In this document: piece by piece, positions 27,291 through 35,603 of the stretch
Layout: each line of letters starts with the position of its first letter
Position numbering within the stretch: position 1 is the first letter of the stretch
Origin: Streptomyces albiflavescens
Lineage (GTDB): Bacteria; Actinomycetota; Actinomycetes; Streptomycetales; Streptomycetaceae
Direction: 5' to 3'
Assembly: GCF_014645835.1 (NCBI RefSeq)
Contig: NZ_BMMM01000011.1
Coordinates: 1-64,000, forward strand
Length of the DNA: 64,000 nucleotides
The notes under the pieces: generated by a model
What the model was told of the DNA's origin: nothing
The model's input: only the letters and a program-made list of their open reading frames with translations
Databases searched by the model: none
Position numbers and translations under genes: made by a program

Positions 27291-29511
27291 TCCCCGCCCC
27301 CGCCCGATGAACCACCCCCGGCGCATCCCCCTGCTCCTCCCGGGACGTATCCACGACCACCTCGTACCGCGAGGCCCACGGCGCCCCGGGCAGCACGAAC
27401 CCCACCGGCCGATCGCCCGCATGCAGCACCGCCAGGAAACTGTCGTCGACAACGGGTGCCCCTCGGGCGTCCCGCCCGGGAATGTCCCGCCCGGACAGAT
27501 ACATCCCGAGCGTCGCGGCGGGCGCGTACCAGTCGCGCTCCGTCATCTCCGTCCCCCGCGCGGTGAACCACGCCAGGTCCCGCAATCCGTCCGCGGAATG
27601 GGCCCGCCCGGAGAAGAACGCCCGCCGCCGCAGCACGGGATGCTCGTGTCGCAGGGCGATCAGCCGGGACGTCAGCTCGAACAGCGCCCCCCATCCGGGA
27701 TCGTCGAGATACGACCAGTCGACCCAACTGATCTCGTTGTCCTGGCAGTACGCGTTGTTGTTGCCGCGCTGAGTCCGCCCGAACTCGTCCCCGGCGACCA
27801 GCATCGGCACCCCGGTCGACAGCAACAGCGTCGTCAGCAGATTCCTCAACTGCCGCCGCCGCAGGGCCCGTACGCGCTCGTCCTCCGTCTCCCCCTCCGC
27901 CCCGCAGTTCCATGATCGATTGTCGTCGGAACCGTCCCGATTTCCTTCCCCGTTCGCCTCGTTGTGCTTGCGCTCGTACGACACGAGATCACGCAGCGTG
28001 AACCCGTCATGGGCGGTCACGAAATTCACCGAGGCGTACGGCCGCCGCCCACCCCACGCGTAAAGGTCACTCGACCCGGACAGCCGATAGCCCAGATCCC
28101 GCACGTCGGGCAGCGCCCCGCGCCAGAAATCCCGCACGGCGTTCCGATACCGGTCGTTCCACTCCGTCCACAGGGGCGGGAAGGAGCCCACCTGATATCC
28201 ACCGGAGCCCACGTCCCAGGGCTCCGCGATCAGCTTCACCCGCCGCAGCACGGGGTCCTGGGCGATGACGGCGAGGAACGGTGACAGCATGTCGACGTCG
28301 TGCATCGACCGCGCCAGCGCGGCAGCCAGATCGAACCGAAAGCCATCCACCCCCATCTCCGTCACCCAGTACCGAAGCGAATCGGTGATCAGCCGCAGCA
28401 CATGCGGCTGCACCACATGCAGTGTGTTCCCGCATCCCGTGTAGTCCGCATACCGACGGGCGTCCGACTGCAGCCGGTAATACCCCCGGTTGTCGATGCC
28501 GCGCAGCGACAGCATCGGGCCCAGCTCGCCCGCCTCCGCCGTGTGGTTGTAGACCACGTCGAGGATGACCTCGATGCCAGCGGTGTGCAGCGCCCGTACC
28601 ATCCGTTTGAATTCGCCGACCTGCTGCCCGGTCGTCCCGGAGGCGGCATACCCCGCGTGCGGCGCGAAATAGCCGATCGAGTTGTAGCCCCAGTAATTGC
28701 GCATGCTCTTGCGCAGCAAATGGTCCTCGTGCGCGAACTGGTGCACCGGCAGCAGCTCCACGGCGGTCACCCCGAGCTTCACGAGATGCTCGACGGCGGC
28801 CGGGTGCGCCAGTCCCGCGTACGTGCCGCGCAGTTCCTCCGGAATCCCGGGGTGCAGTCGGGTGAACCCCCGCACATGCAGTTCGTAGATGACCGAGTCC
28901 GCCCACGGCGTCTTCGGGCGGTGGTCGTCCGACCAGTCGTCGTCGTCATGGACCACGACACCCTTGGGGACGTACGGCGCCGAGTCGCGGTCGTCGCGCA
29001 CCGTGTCGGCGACCTGCTGCTGAGGCCAGTCCCGGACGTGCCCGTACACCTCGGGCGGCAGGCTGAAGTCGCCGTCGACGGCACGGGCGTACGGGTCGAG
29101 GAGCAGCTTCGCCGGGTTCCAGCGGGCGCCGGTCCACGGGTCCCAGCGGCCGTGCACGCGATAGCCGTAGCGGCGGCCGGGCAGCACGCCGGGGACGAAG
29201 CCGTGCCAGATCTCGTGGGTGAGTTCGGTGAGCGGGACCCGGGTTTCGTGGATCTCACCGTCCCGCTCGTCGAAGAGGCACAGGTCCACGGCCTCCGCGC
29301 CGCCCGCCCACAGGGCGAAGTTGGTGCCCGTGGCGCCGTCGGGGCCGACGCGGAAACGCGCCCCGAGCGGGGTCGGGGCGCCGGGCCACACGGACACGGC
29401 GGGCGTCGGCGTGTGCCGGGCGCCGTTCAGCGCGGGGACCGGCTGTGCGGGCAGCCCGCCGTCCGCGGCACGTCCCTCCTGGACTGCCTCCTGCTCGGGT
29501 GCGCTCGACAC
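27244..29511 (-). CDS. glgX: Glycogen debranching enzyme GlgX (GH13_11, isoamylase type)
   Basis: Hydrolyses alpha-1,6 branches of glucan after phosphorylase trimming. 755 residues: a Pro/Ala-rich N-terminus, a CBM48 module (GATGTNFALWAGGAEAVDLCLFD) and a GH13 barrel. The nucleophile Asp is in DGFRFDLAAAL, the acid/base Glu in LIAEPWDVG, and NFVTAHDGFTL supplies the third acid. The GTG start at 29511 has GGAGGG upstream. The extra GlgX-type insert (NEANGEGNRDGSDDNRSWNCG) is present. It converges on the caspase-like gene with 47 bp of overlap. The enzyme functionally complements the glgE/glgP genes 20 kb away. Confidence 0.94.
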   Translation of the reverse strand: MSSAPEQEAVQEGRAADGGLPAQPVPALNGARHTPTPAVSVWPGAPTPLGARFRVGPDGATGTNFALWAGGAEAVDLCLFDERDGEIHETRVPLTELTHEIWHGFVPGVLPGRRYGYRVHGRWDPWTGARWNPAKLLLDPYARAVDGDFSLPPEVYGHVRDWPQQQVADTVRDDRDSAPYVPKGVVVHDDDDWSDDHRPKTPWADSVIYELHVRGFTRLHPGIPEELRGTYAGLAHPAAVEHLVKLGVTAVELLPVHQFAHEDHLLRKSMRNYWGYNSIGYFAPHAGYAASGTTGQQVGEFKRMVRALHTAGIEVILDVVYNHTAEAGELGPMLSLRGIDNRGYYRLQSDARRYADYTGCGNTLHVVQPHVLRLITDSLRYWVTEMGVDGFRFDLAAALARSMHDVDMLSPFLAVIAQDPVLRRVKLIAEPWDVGSGGYQVGSFPPLWTEWNDRYRNAVRDFWRGALPDVRDLGYRLSGSSDLYAWGGRRPYASVNFVTAHDGFTLRDLVSYERKHNEANGEGNRDGSDDNRSWNCGAEGETEDERVRALRRRQLRNLLTTLLLSTGVPMLVAGDEFGRTQRGNNNAYCQDNEISWVDWSYLDDPGWGALFELTSRLIALRHEHPVLRRRAFFSGRAHSADGLRDLAWFTARGTEMTERDWYAPAATLGMYLSGRDIPGRDARGAPVVDDSFLAVLHAGDRPVGFVLPGAPWASRYEVVVDTSREEQGDAPGVVHRAGAGITMPARAVLLLRVVG

Positions 29512-29662
29512 CGGTCACCCTCCCGCGGCTCGTGGAACGACCCGAAAAGGAGCGTGCGGCGTCCCGGCCGCGGCTCCCCTTCGCGTCGTCCTCCCCACTG
29601 TTCTGCCCAGAGCGTGGCTCGCACTCACGTTTCCCCAGAGGGGCACAGTCGTTGGGCCCCCT

Positions 29663-30880
29663 GTGAAGCACGTACAGACGCGCGCGCGGCGCGCAGGGGC
29701 CGCGCTGGCCGCCGTACTGACCTGGGCCGGCCTGCTGGCCGGAGCCTCCGGCTGCACCGCGGACGGGATCGACAGGGTGTTCGGCAAACCGCAGTCGCCC
29801 GAGGACGTCATCCGCGTCTCGCCGGCCGACAACAGCAAGGGCGTACGCCCAAAAGAGGCGATCAAGGTATGGGTGCCCGACGGGCGCCTGGAATCCGTGA
29901 AGGTCGTCAAGTCCCAGGACGCGCAGGAGTCCCCGGTGCCGGGGCACATCACCGAGGACGGCCTGACCTGGAAGCCCGATGACGCGCGGGTCGCGCTGGC
30001 GGCCAAGTACACCGTCGACGTGGTGGCCCTCGACGAACGTGGGCGGCGCTCGGCGCGGCACACGACGTTCACGACGGCTGTCCCCGACGAGCGGTTCATC
30101 GCCTACGTCACCCCGGAGAACCGATCCACCGTCGGCACCGGAATGATCGTCTCGCTCTCCTTCAACCGGGAGGTCGAGAACCGGGCCGCCGTGGAGCGGG
30201 CCATTCAGGTGAACGCCGAACCCGCCGTCGAGATCCGCCCGCACTGGTTCGGCAAGAGCCGCGTCGACTTCCGCCCCCGGCAGTACTGGAAGCCGGGTAC
30301 GAAGGTCACGGTCGGGCTGCATCTGCGGGACGTCGAGGGAGCACCCGGCGTCTACGGACTCCAGTACAAGACCTTCTCGTTCACCATCGGACGCAGCCAG
30401 GTCTCCCTCGTCGACGCCGCCACGCACACCATGGAGGTACGCCGCGACGGTGACCTCCTCGCCACCGTGCCGATCACGGCGGGGGCCCCCAAGAAGGCTA
30501 CGTACAACGGAAAAATGGTCGTCATGGAGATGCTGGAGGTGACGCGGATGAACAGCCAGACGGTCGGTTTCGGCGGCGAGTACAACATCGCGGACGTCCC
30601 CCACGCGATGCGCCTGACCGACTCCGGGACCTTCCTGCACGGCAACTACTGGGCGCCCGACGTCTTCGGCAACGCCAATGTCAGCCACGGCTGCGTGGGC
30701 CTGGAGGACGTGAAGGGCGGCGGTTCGGACACCCCGGCGGGCTGGTTCTTCGACCGCAGCCTCGTCGGGGACGTCATCGAGGTCGTCAACAGCGAGGACA
30801 AAACGGTCGCTCCCGACAACGGGCTCGGAGGGTGGAACATGGCATGGAAGGCGTGGAAAGCGGGGGGCGCGGTGAAGTAA
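29663..30880 (+). CDS. L,D-transpeptidase lipoprotein (YkuD), paralogue 1
   Basis: Cross-links peptidoglycan stem peptides 3-3 outside the membrane. 405 residues: a signal with lipobox LLAGASGC (lipidated Cys31), two Ig-like domains (about 50-245) of the LdtMt2 type and a YkuD domain. His342 and Cys344 lie in the catalytic SHGCVGL. HGNYWAPD upstream of it is typical. I use the GTG at 29663; no good ribosome site is near it, but no other in-frame start is close. A tandem paralogue follows. It is divergent from glgX across 151 bp. Confidence 0.92.
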   Translation: MKHVQTRARRAGAALAAVLTWAGLLAGASGCTADGIDRVFGKPQSPEDVIRVSPADNSKGVRPKEAIKVWVPDGRLESVKVVKSQDAQESPVPGHITEDGLTWKPDDARVALAAKYTVDVVALDERGRRSARHTTFTTAVPDERFIAYVTPENRSTVGTGMIVSLSFNREVENRAAVERAIQVNAEPAVEIRPHWFGKSRVDFRPRQYWKPGTKVTVGLHLRDVEGAPGVYGLQYKTFSFTIGRSQVSLVDAATHTMEVRRDGDLLATVPITAGAPKKATYNGKMVVMEMLEVTRMNSQTVGFGGEYNIADVPHAMRLTDSGTFLHGNYWAPDVFGNANVSHGCVGLEDVKGGGSDTPAGWFFDRSLVGDVIEVVNSEDKTVAPDNGLGGWNMAWKAWKAGGAVK

Positions 30881-31026
30881 CCCGATTTGGGGGTACGCGC
30901 ACGACGCACTCCAGCGGCGCCCCGTTCGGCGGAAGTTGGGACTGAACAGTGACATTCCCGGGGAGCCATCGCCTCAGGTCGTGTGATTAATTAGCGCGAT
31001 ACGCGCGTGGGACGCGCTGGAGTGCG

Positions 31027-31040
31027 GGCCTGATCAGGCC
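31027..31040. promoter_or_regulatory. 14-bp palindrome in the leader of the second L,D-transpeptidase gene
   Basis: GGCCTGATCAGGCC lies 20 bp before the TTG start, just ahead of the ribosome site. It could be an operator or leader hairpin. The AT-rich GATTAATTAG near 30984-30993 upstream may hold a promoter. Confidence 0.3.
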
Positions 31041-31059
31041 GTGCGAGGGGAGAACGACT

Positions 31060-32307
31060 TTGAACGGGCGACCGATATCGGGGGCGTCGGTTGGCGCGCG
31101 GACACACGGGAAGCAGGGAGTGCTGGCGTTGCTCCTCGCCGCCCTGCTGCTCGCCGTGACCGCCTGCGGCGGCGGAGGGGACAAGGACTCGGGGACCAGC
31201 TCGGGTGACGGCAAGGGCAAGGGCTCCAGTACGGCGGACACCAAGGCCTCACAGGCCGTCGTGACCATCGCCCCCAAGGACGGCGCCGACGATGTGAAGA
31301 CCAGCGGCGCCCTCAAGGTGACCGCTGCCAAGGGCAAGTTGACCGAGGTCAAGGTCGAGGACACCAAGGGCAACGCGGTCGACGGCGAGATAACCGGCGG
31401 GGGAGCGACCTGGACGCCGTCGACCCATCTCGCCTCGGCCACCAAGTACAAGGTGCACGCGGTGGCCAAGGACTCCGACGGCCGTGAGGCCGCCGAGGAT
31501 TCCGCCTTCACCACGCTCACCCCGAAGAACACCTTCGTCGGCATCTACACGCCCGACGACGGCTCCAAGGTCGGCGTCGGGATGCCCTTCTCGATCCACT
31601 TCACGCGGGGCATCACGCACCCCGACGACGTCGAGAAGGCCATCAAGATCAAGACCGAGCCGGCGGTCGACGTCGAGGGCCACTGGTTCGGCAACGACCG
31701 CCTCGACTTCCGTCCCGAGCAGTACTGGAAGGCCGGTACGAAGGTCAGCGTCACCCTCAACCTCGACGGCGTCGAGGGCCGGCCGGGCGTCTACGGCAAG
31801 CAGACCAAGACCGTGAAGTTCACGATCGGACGCAGCCAGGTCACCACCGTCGACGCCAAGACCCACAAGATGGTCGTCAAGCGCGACGGCAAGGTCCTCA
31901 AGACCATCCCGATCACCACGGGCAAGCCGGGCTACGACACCTGGAACGGCCAGATGGTCATCAGCGAGCGTCTCAAGGTGACCCGCATGAACGGCGAAAC
32001 GGTCGGCTATGGCGGCGAATACGACATCAAGGACGTGCCGCACGCCCAGCGCCTGACCAACTCGGGCACCTTCATCCACGGCAACTACTGGGGCGGTGGC
32101 GCCTTCGGCAACTACAACGCCAGTCACGGCTGCATCGGCGTACGCGATGTGCGCGGCGGCTACGACGGCAAGGTGCCCGCGGCCTGGTTCTACGACAACT
32201 CGATCATCGGCGACGTGGTGATCGTGAAGCACTCCCACGACAAGACGGTCGCCCCGGACAACGGCCTCAACGGCTGGAACATGTCCTGGTCCGACTGGAC
32301 CAAGTAG
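31060..32307 (+). CDS. L,D-transpeptidase lipoprotein (YkuD), paralogue 2
   Basis: 415 residues with the same plan as its neighbour: lipobox LLAVTAC (Cys36) and a Gly/Ser/Lys-rich linker (GGGGDKDSGTSSGDGKGKG). Two Ig-like domains and a YkuD domain with SHGCIGV (His356, Cys358) follow. The TTG start is supported by GAGGGGAG seven bases upstream. The C-terminus WNMSWSDWTK matches the paralogue's WNMAWKAWK. Probably a tandem duplication with overlapping roles in 3-3 cross-linking of the cell wall. A strong hairpin ends the transcript. Confidence 0.94.
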   Translation: MNGRPISGASVGARTHGKQGVLALLLAALLLAVTACGGGGDKDSGTSSGDGKGKGSSTADTKASQAVVTIAPKDGADDVKTSGALKVTAAKGKLTEVKVEDTKGNAVDGEITGGGATWTPSTHLASATKYKVHAVAKDSDGREAAEDSAFTTLTPKNTFVGIYTPDDGSKVGVGMPFSIHFTRGITHPDDVEKAIKIKTEPAVDVEGHWFGNDRLDFRPEQYWKAGTKVSVTLNLDGVEGRPGVYGKQTKTVKFTIGRSQVTTVDAKTHKMVVKRDGKVLKTIPITTGKPGYDTWNGQMVISERLKVTRMNGETVGYGGEYDIKDVPHAQRLTNSGTFIHGNYWGGGAFGNYNASHGCIGVRDVRGGYDGKVPAAWFYDNSIIGDVVIVKHSHDKTVAPDNGLNGWNMSWSDWTK

Positions 32308-32320
32308 GAGCTGCACCGGC

Positions 32321-32359
32321 ACGGGCCGGGTGTGCTGTGACCCAGCACACCCGGCCCGT
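32321..32359 (+). terminator. Strong hairpin terminator after the L,D-transpeptidase genes
   Basis: Perfect 16-bp arms (ACGGGCCGGGTGTGCT and complement) and a seven-base loop start 14 bp after the stop. Confidence 0.9.
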
Positions 32360-32369
32360 CGTCGTTAAC

Positions 32370-32387
32370 GCCCACTAACCTGCTCCC
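32370..32387 (+). promoter_or_regulatory. -10 element of a probable leaderless promoter (enoyl-CoA hydratase)
   Basis: TAACCT at 32376-32381 fits TANNNT and ends six bases before the ATG. The upstream TTAACG is too close to be an ideal -35. Confidence 0.5.
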
Positions 32388-33155
32388 ATGACTGTGCATC
32401 TCGAAGTAGCCGAAGGCGTGGGCACCATCCGCCTGGACCGCCCGCCGATGAACGCGCTGGACGTCGCCACCCAGGATCGGCTCAAGGAGCTCGCCGAGGA
32501 GGCCACGGGCCGGTCGGACGTCCGCGCCGTGGTGCTGTACGGCGGGGAGAAGGTGTTCGCGGCGGGCGCGGACATCAAGGAGATGCAGGCGATGGACCAC
32601 GCCGCGATGGTCGTGCGGTCCCGGGCCCTGCAGGACTCCTTCACCGCCGTCGCCCGCATCCCCAAGCCCGTCGTCGCCGCCGTCACCGGGTACGCGCTCG
32701 GCGGGGGCTGCGAGTTGGCGCTGTGCGCCGACTACCGCATCGCCGCGGACAACGCGAAGCTGGGCCAGCCGGAGATCCTGCTCGGCCTGATCCCCGGTGC
32801 CGGCGGCACCCAGCGCCTGTCCCGCCTGATCGGCCCCTCCAAGGCCAAGGACCTCATCTTCACCGGCCGCATGGTCAAGGCCGACGAAGCACTGTCGCTC
32901 GGCCTGGTGGACCGGGTCGTCCCGGCCGACGAGGTGTACGCTGCCGCGCACGCCTGGGCCGCGAAGCTCGCGCAGGGCCCGGCGATCGCGCTGCGTGCCG
33001 CCAAGGAGTCGATCGACGCGGGCCTGGAGACGGACATCGAGACCGGACTCGCGATCGAGCGGAACTGGTTCGCGGGCCTGTTCGCGACGGAGGACCGTGA
33101 GCGCGGGATGCGGAGCTTCGTGGAGGAGGGCCCGGGCAAGGCGAAGTTCCTCTGA
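32388..33155 (+). CDS. Enoyl-CoA hydratase/isomerase family protein
   Basis: Hydrates trans-2-enoyl-CoA in beta-oxidation or a related acyl-CoA step. 255 residues with the crotonase fold. The oxyanion-hole segments are VFAAGADIKEM and GYALGGGCELAL, and the catalytic Glu is in LGQPEILLGLIPGAGGTQRL. Full family length, cytoplasmic. The ATG has no ribosome site. TAACCT ends six bases upstream, so transcription probably starts at or next to the ATG and the mRNA is leaderless. It stands alone between terminators. The substrate chain length cannot be read from sequence. Confidence 0.93.
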   Translation: MTVHLEVAEGVGTIRLDRPPMNALDVATQDRLKELAEEATGRSDVRAVVLYGGEKVFAAGADIKEMQAMDHAAMVVRSRALQDSFTAVARIPKPVVAAVTGYALGGGCELALCADYRIAADNAKLGQPEILLGLIPGAGGTQRLSRLIGPSKAKDLIFTGRMVKADEALSLGLVDRVVPADEVYAAAHAWAAKLAQGPAIALRAAKESIDAGLETDIETGLAIERNWFAGLFATEDRERGMRSFVEEGPGKAKFL

Positions 33156-33475
33156 GCGTCCGGCGCCCGGCGGACCGGAGGCACTCGCCGATACGGCGAA
33201 AATCACTCTCCAAGTTCCGCTGATCCACTTGCAGTTGACGCGATGTCTTACCCGCTGTCCCCCGAAGGGGCGGTTTATGCGAGCCTTAAGGCAACCTTAA
33301 GTCTGCCTTGCCGGGGGACGTCGGCGATTGCCCTCAAGTGGTCGGTAATGGCAGGTCAGGCAGGCTCCGATACCCCTTGAACTGCCCGTGGCATATGCCG
33401 ATCGGATGGTGCGGAATGATGCATTCCGGGGAGTGTATTCCTTCGGAACGGCCCCGAAGGGGGCTCTGGACGGCC
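33156..33475 (+). promoter_or_regulatory. Intergenic region with CCTTAAG direct repeats
   Basis: 320 bp without a gene. CCTTAAG occurs at 33284-33290 and 33295-33301, eleven bases apart, one helical turn, and CCTT recurs at 33306. This spacing suggests an operator for the downstream ATPase gene. A small CCCC/GGGG hairpin precedes it. GGAAT/ATTCC arms lie at 33411-33425. No regulator is assigned. Confidence 0.4.
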
Positions 33476-33991
33476 ATGATGGGGGGCATGGCGGGGCTGG
33501 AGGGTATCGAACAGCCGCGGCGGCACGGGAGTGCGACCGCGGCGCGCTGGACGCCTGCGGTCGAGGACGAACGGGCGCTCAGGGCACTGGAGTTGTTCGG
33601 CAATCCGACAGAGGCGGAGGTGCCGCTGCCGTCCCGCCCGGAGTCCGCGGCCACCGCGCGGCGGCTCACGCAGGTCGTGGTCCTGCGCCACTGGGGCCTG
33701 TCGCCGAAGATGACGGAGGACGCGGTCCTCCTCGTCTCCGAGCTCGTCGGCAACGCCGTACGCCACACCGGTGCCCGCGTCTTCGGGCTCCGGATGCGCC
33801 GCCGCCGGGGCTGGATCCGCATCGAGGTCCGCGATCCCTCCCGTGGTCTGCCCTGCCTGATGCCGGTCCAGGAACTGGACGTGAGCGGCCGAGGACTCTT
33901 CCTCGTCGACAAACTCTCCGACCGCTGGGGCGTCGATCTTCTGCCCCGCGGCAAGACCACCTGGTTCGAAATGCGCGTGGCCGACCGCTGA
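33476..33991 (+). CDS. HATPase-domain regulatory protein (anti-sigma-factor kinase-like)
   Basis: About 171 residues. The C-terminal 120 form a GHKL ATPase of the RsbW/SpoIIAB class: N-box SELVGNAVRHT, G1 EVRDPSRGLP and G2 SGRGLFLVDKLSDRWG. Streptomyces encode dozens of these. Some bind sigma or anti-anti-sigma factors and many are orphans, as here. Several ATGs compete at the start (33476, 33479, 33488). AAGGGGG precedes the first by 12 bases, so the exact start is uncertain. No partner STAS-domain or sigma gene is nearby. Confidence 0.85.
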   Translation: MMGGMAGLEGIEQPRRHGSATAARWTPAVEDERALRALELFGNPTEAEVPLPSRPESAATARRLTQVVVLRHWGLSPKMTEDAVLLVSELVGNAVRHTGARVFGLRMRRRRGWIRIEVRDPSRGLPCLMPVQELDVSGRGLFLVDKLSDRWGVDLLPRGKTTWFEMRVADR

Positions 33992-34013
33992 ACTCCCCCC
34001 GGACACGGGGAAA

Positions 34014-34036
34014 CCCCGGCCGCTGAGCAGCCGGGG
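34014..34036 (+). terminator. Terminator after the HATPase gene
   Basis: CCCCGGC and GCCGGGG arms with a nine-base loop lie 23 bp past the stop. Confidence 0.65.
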
Positions 34037-34457
34037 CTCCTGGGGCACCGCGGAACGAATTGGGGTGTGAACCGCGGCACCGGCGACAACCATGGCCCGG
34101 GTCAATGGGTGGAGGTCGCACCGCTGACTATCCCAGACGCCGTCGATTGATCCAAAAGCACCGCCTGCCGAACCACGTGTCTGTACGGGAACTTTGCGCA
34201 CCCTGTGCCCGAACACCTCCCTCCACGTCCGCAGTTCCTTCGCCCCCTCCGCCCCTACCCGTCCCCTACCCGGGGGCTGCCGCCCCCGGCCCCCCGCATC
34301 GGCCTTGACGGCCTCGTCTTCAAACGCCGGACGGGCTCCGCGCGCGCCCTGGCCGGAAGAGGCCGCAGGTGCCGGTGGCCGCGACGCACGCCCCCACCCG
34401 CCCCCCGGCCGAAAGAGGCCGCAGTCCCCACGACCCCGCAGCCGCCAGACCACGGAA

Positions 34458-34571
34458 GGGGCCGTGCCGGTACATCACATGCCCCGTCGCTTACGTGGTT
34501 GCCAACAGGCAGAGCTGTGAAGGCCAACCGATCTGCCGCCGGCGACGGGGCGGATGTACCGGCACGGCCCC
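34458..34571. repeat. 114-bp inverted-repeat element with perfect 19-bp ends
   Basis: GGGGCCGTGCCGGTACATC (34458-34476) is matched by its exact complement at 34553-34571. Inside, GCCCCGTCGC (34481-34490) pairs with GCGACGGGGC (34542-34551), so at least 29 bp of each side can pair. The short length, GG tips and lack of coding sequence suggest a MITE-like or REP-like element, or a stable RNA hairpin. No target duplication is visible. Confidence 0.75.
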
Positions 34572-34697
34572 GACCCACCCACCGGCGGACCGCGCCTCAC
34601 CCACCGGCGGAAACGCGCAACCACCCACCGGCGACCCGCGACCCGCGCAGCTCCCCGAGCGGCCCAATCGCTGCTTTTAGGGCCAACTCCCCCTTAA

Positions 34698-35603
34698 ATG
34701 GTGCGAGTGACCACGCCCGCGCACCCCGCGCACCCCGCACACCCCGCGCACCCCCCTCACCCGTCCAGCGAGGACGACAACGTCACCCGCCCCACCCCGG
34801 ACCGACGTACGGCGCTGCGCACGGGCGTCGCACTCGCCGCCGGAACACTCGCCGCCGGCTGCTCCACAGCAGGCGCCGTAGCGCCACCCCCGACCCACAG
34901 CGCACCCCCAGCCCACGCCACACCTCCGGCGACCGACACCGCACCCCCGGCCACCCCCGCCCCGTCCCGGCCCCCCACCCCCACCCCCCGCCGCTTCCCG
35001 AACCAGCCCGAGCAGATCACCCACGGCCCCCGCACCCGCCCCCAAGTAGCCCTCACCTTCCACGGCCAGGGCGACCCCACCATCGCCAAGTCGCTCCTCG
35101 GCGAAGTCGAGAAGGCCGGCGCCCGCGTCACCGTGCTCGCCGTCGGCACCTGGCTGGACGAGCACCCCGACATCGCCCGCCGCATCCTCGACGGCGGCCA
35201 CGACCTCGGCAACCACACCCTGCGCCACCTGGACATCAACGCGATGTCGGAGACGGACGCGAACGCGGAGATCCGCGGCTGCGCGGAGCGCCTGGCGCGG
35301 CTCACCGGCTCGATCGGCACCTGGTTCCGACCGTCCCGCGCCCCCCGCGCCTCACCCCTCGTAGAACGGCTCGCCCGCACCGCGGGCTACCCGCACACGC
35401 TCTCCTACGACGTCGACTCGCTCGACTTCACGTCGCCGGGAGCGCCCGCCGTCACCCGCAACGTCATGGGCGCAGTCCGCGCCGGATCGATCGTGAGCCT
35501 GCACTTCGGGTACGCGGACACGGTCGCCGCACTCCCCGCCGTCCTCGAAGAACTCCACCGCCGCGGCCTGCACGCGGTCACCACCACGGAGCTGCTGAGC
35601 TGA
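34698..35603 (+). CDS. Polysaccharide-deacetylase (NodB-fold) Tat lipoprotein with variant active site
   Basis: 301 residues. RR at 36-37 (RRTALRTGVALAAGTLAAGC) with lipobox Cys55 indicates twin-arginine export and lipidation. A Pro/Thr-rich linker follows (about 60-105), then a CE4 NodB domain. Metal-binding His173 and His177 are kept (GNHTLRH). The first motif, normally TFDDG, is TFHGQGD (120-126), so the catalytic-base Asp and metal Asp are not in place. LHFG ends the barrel. Sugar deacetylation is therefore uncertain. The ATG lacks a ribosome site; the HPAHPAHPAHP start may be untranslated if a GTG at 34701 or 34707 is used. The stop overlaps the next start. Confidence 0.85.
   Translation: MVRVTTPAHPAHPAHPAHPPHPSSEDDNVTRPTPDRRTALRTGVALAAGTLAAGCSTAGAVAPPPTHSAPPAHATPPATDTAPPATPAPSRPPTPTPRRFPNQPEQITHGPRTRPQVALTFHGQGDPTIAKSLLGEVEKAGARVTVLAVGTWLDEHPDIARRILDGGHDLGNHTLRHLDINAMSETDANAEIRGCAERLARLTGSIGTWFRPSRAPRASPLVERLARTAGYPHTLSYDVDSLDFTSPGAPAVTRNVMGAVRAGSIVSLHFGYADTVAALPAVLEELHRRGLHAVTTTELLS

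Larger units (their letters stand above)
33992..34697. other. 706-bp intergenic region with a terminator and a large inverted repeat
   Basis: No gene is supported. It holds a terminator at 34014-34036 and a stretch (34290-34340) resembling the dispersed Streptomyces intergenic phrase CTTCAAACGCCGGACGGGCT. A 114-bp inverted-repeat element sits at 34458-34571. Three copies of CACCCACCGGCG lie at about 34576-34634. Base composition is strongly C-rich on the plus strand. Confidence 0.6.
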
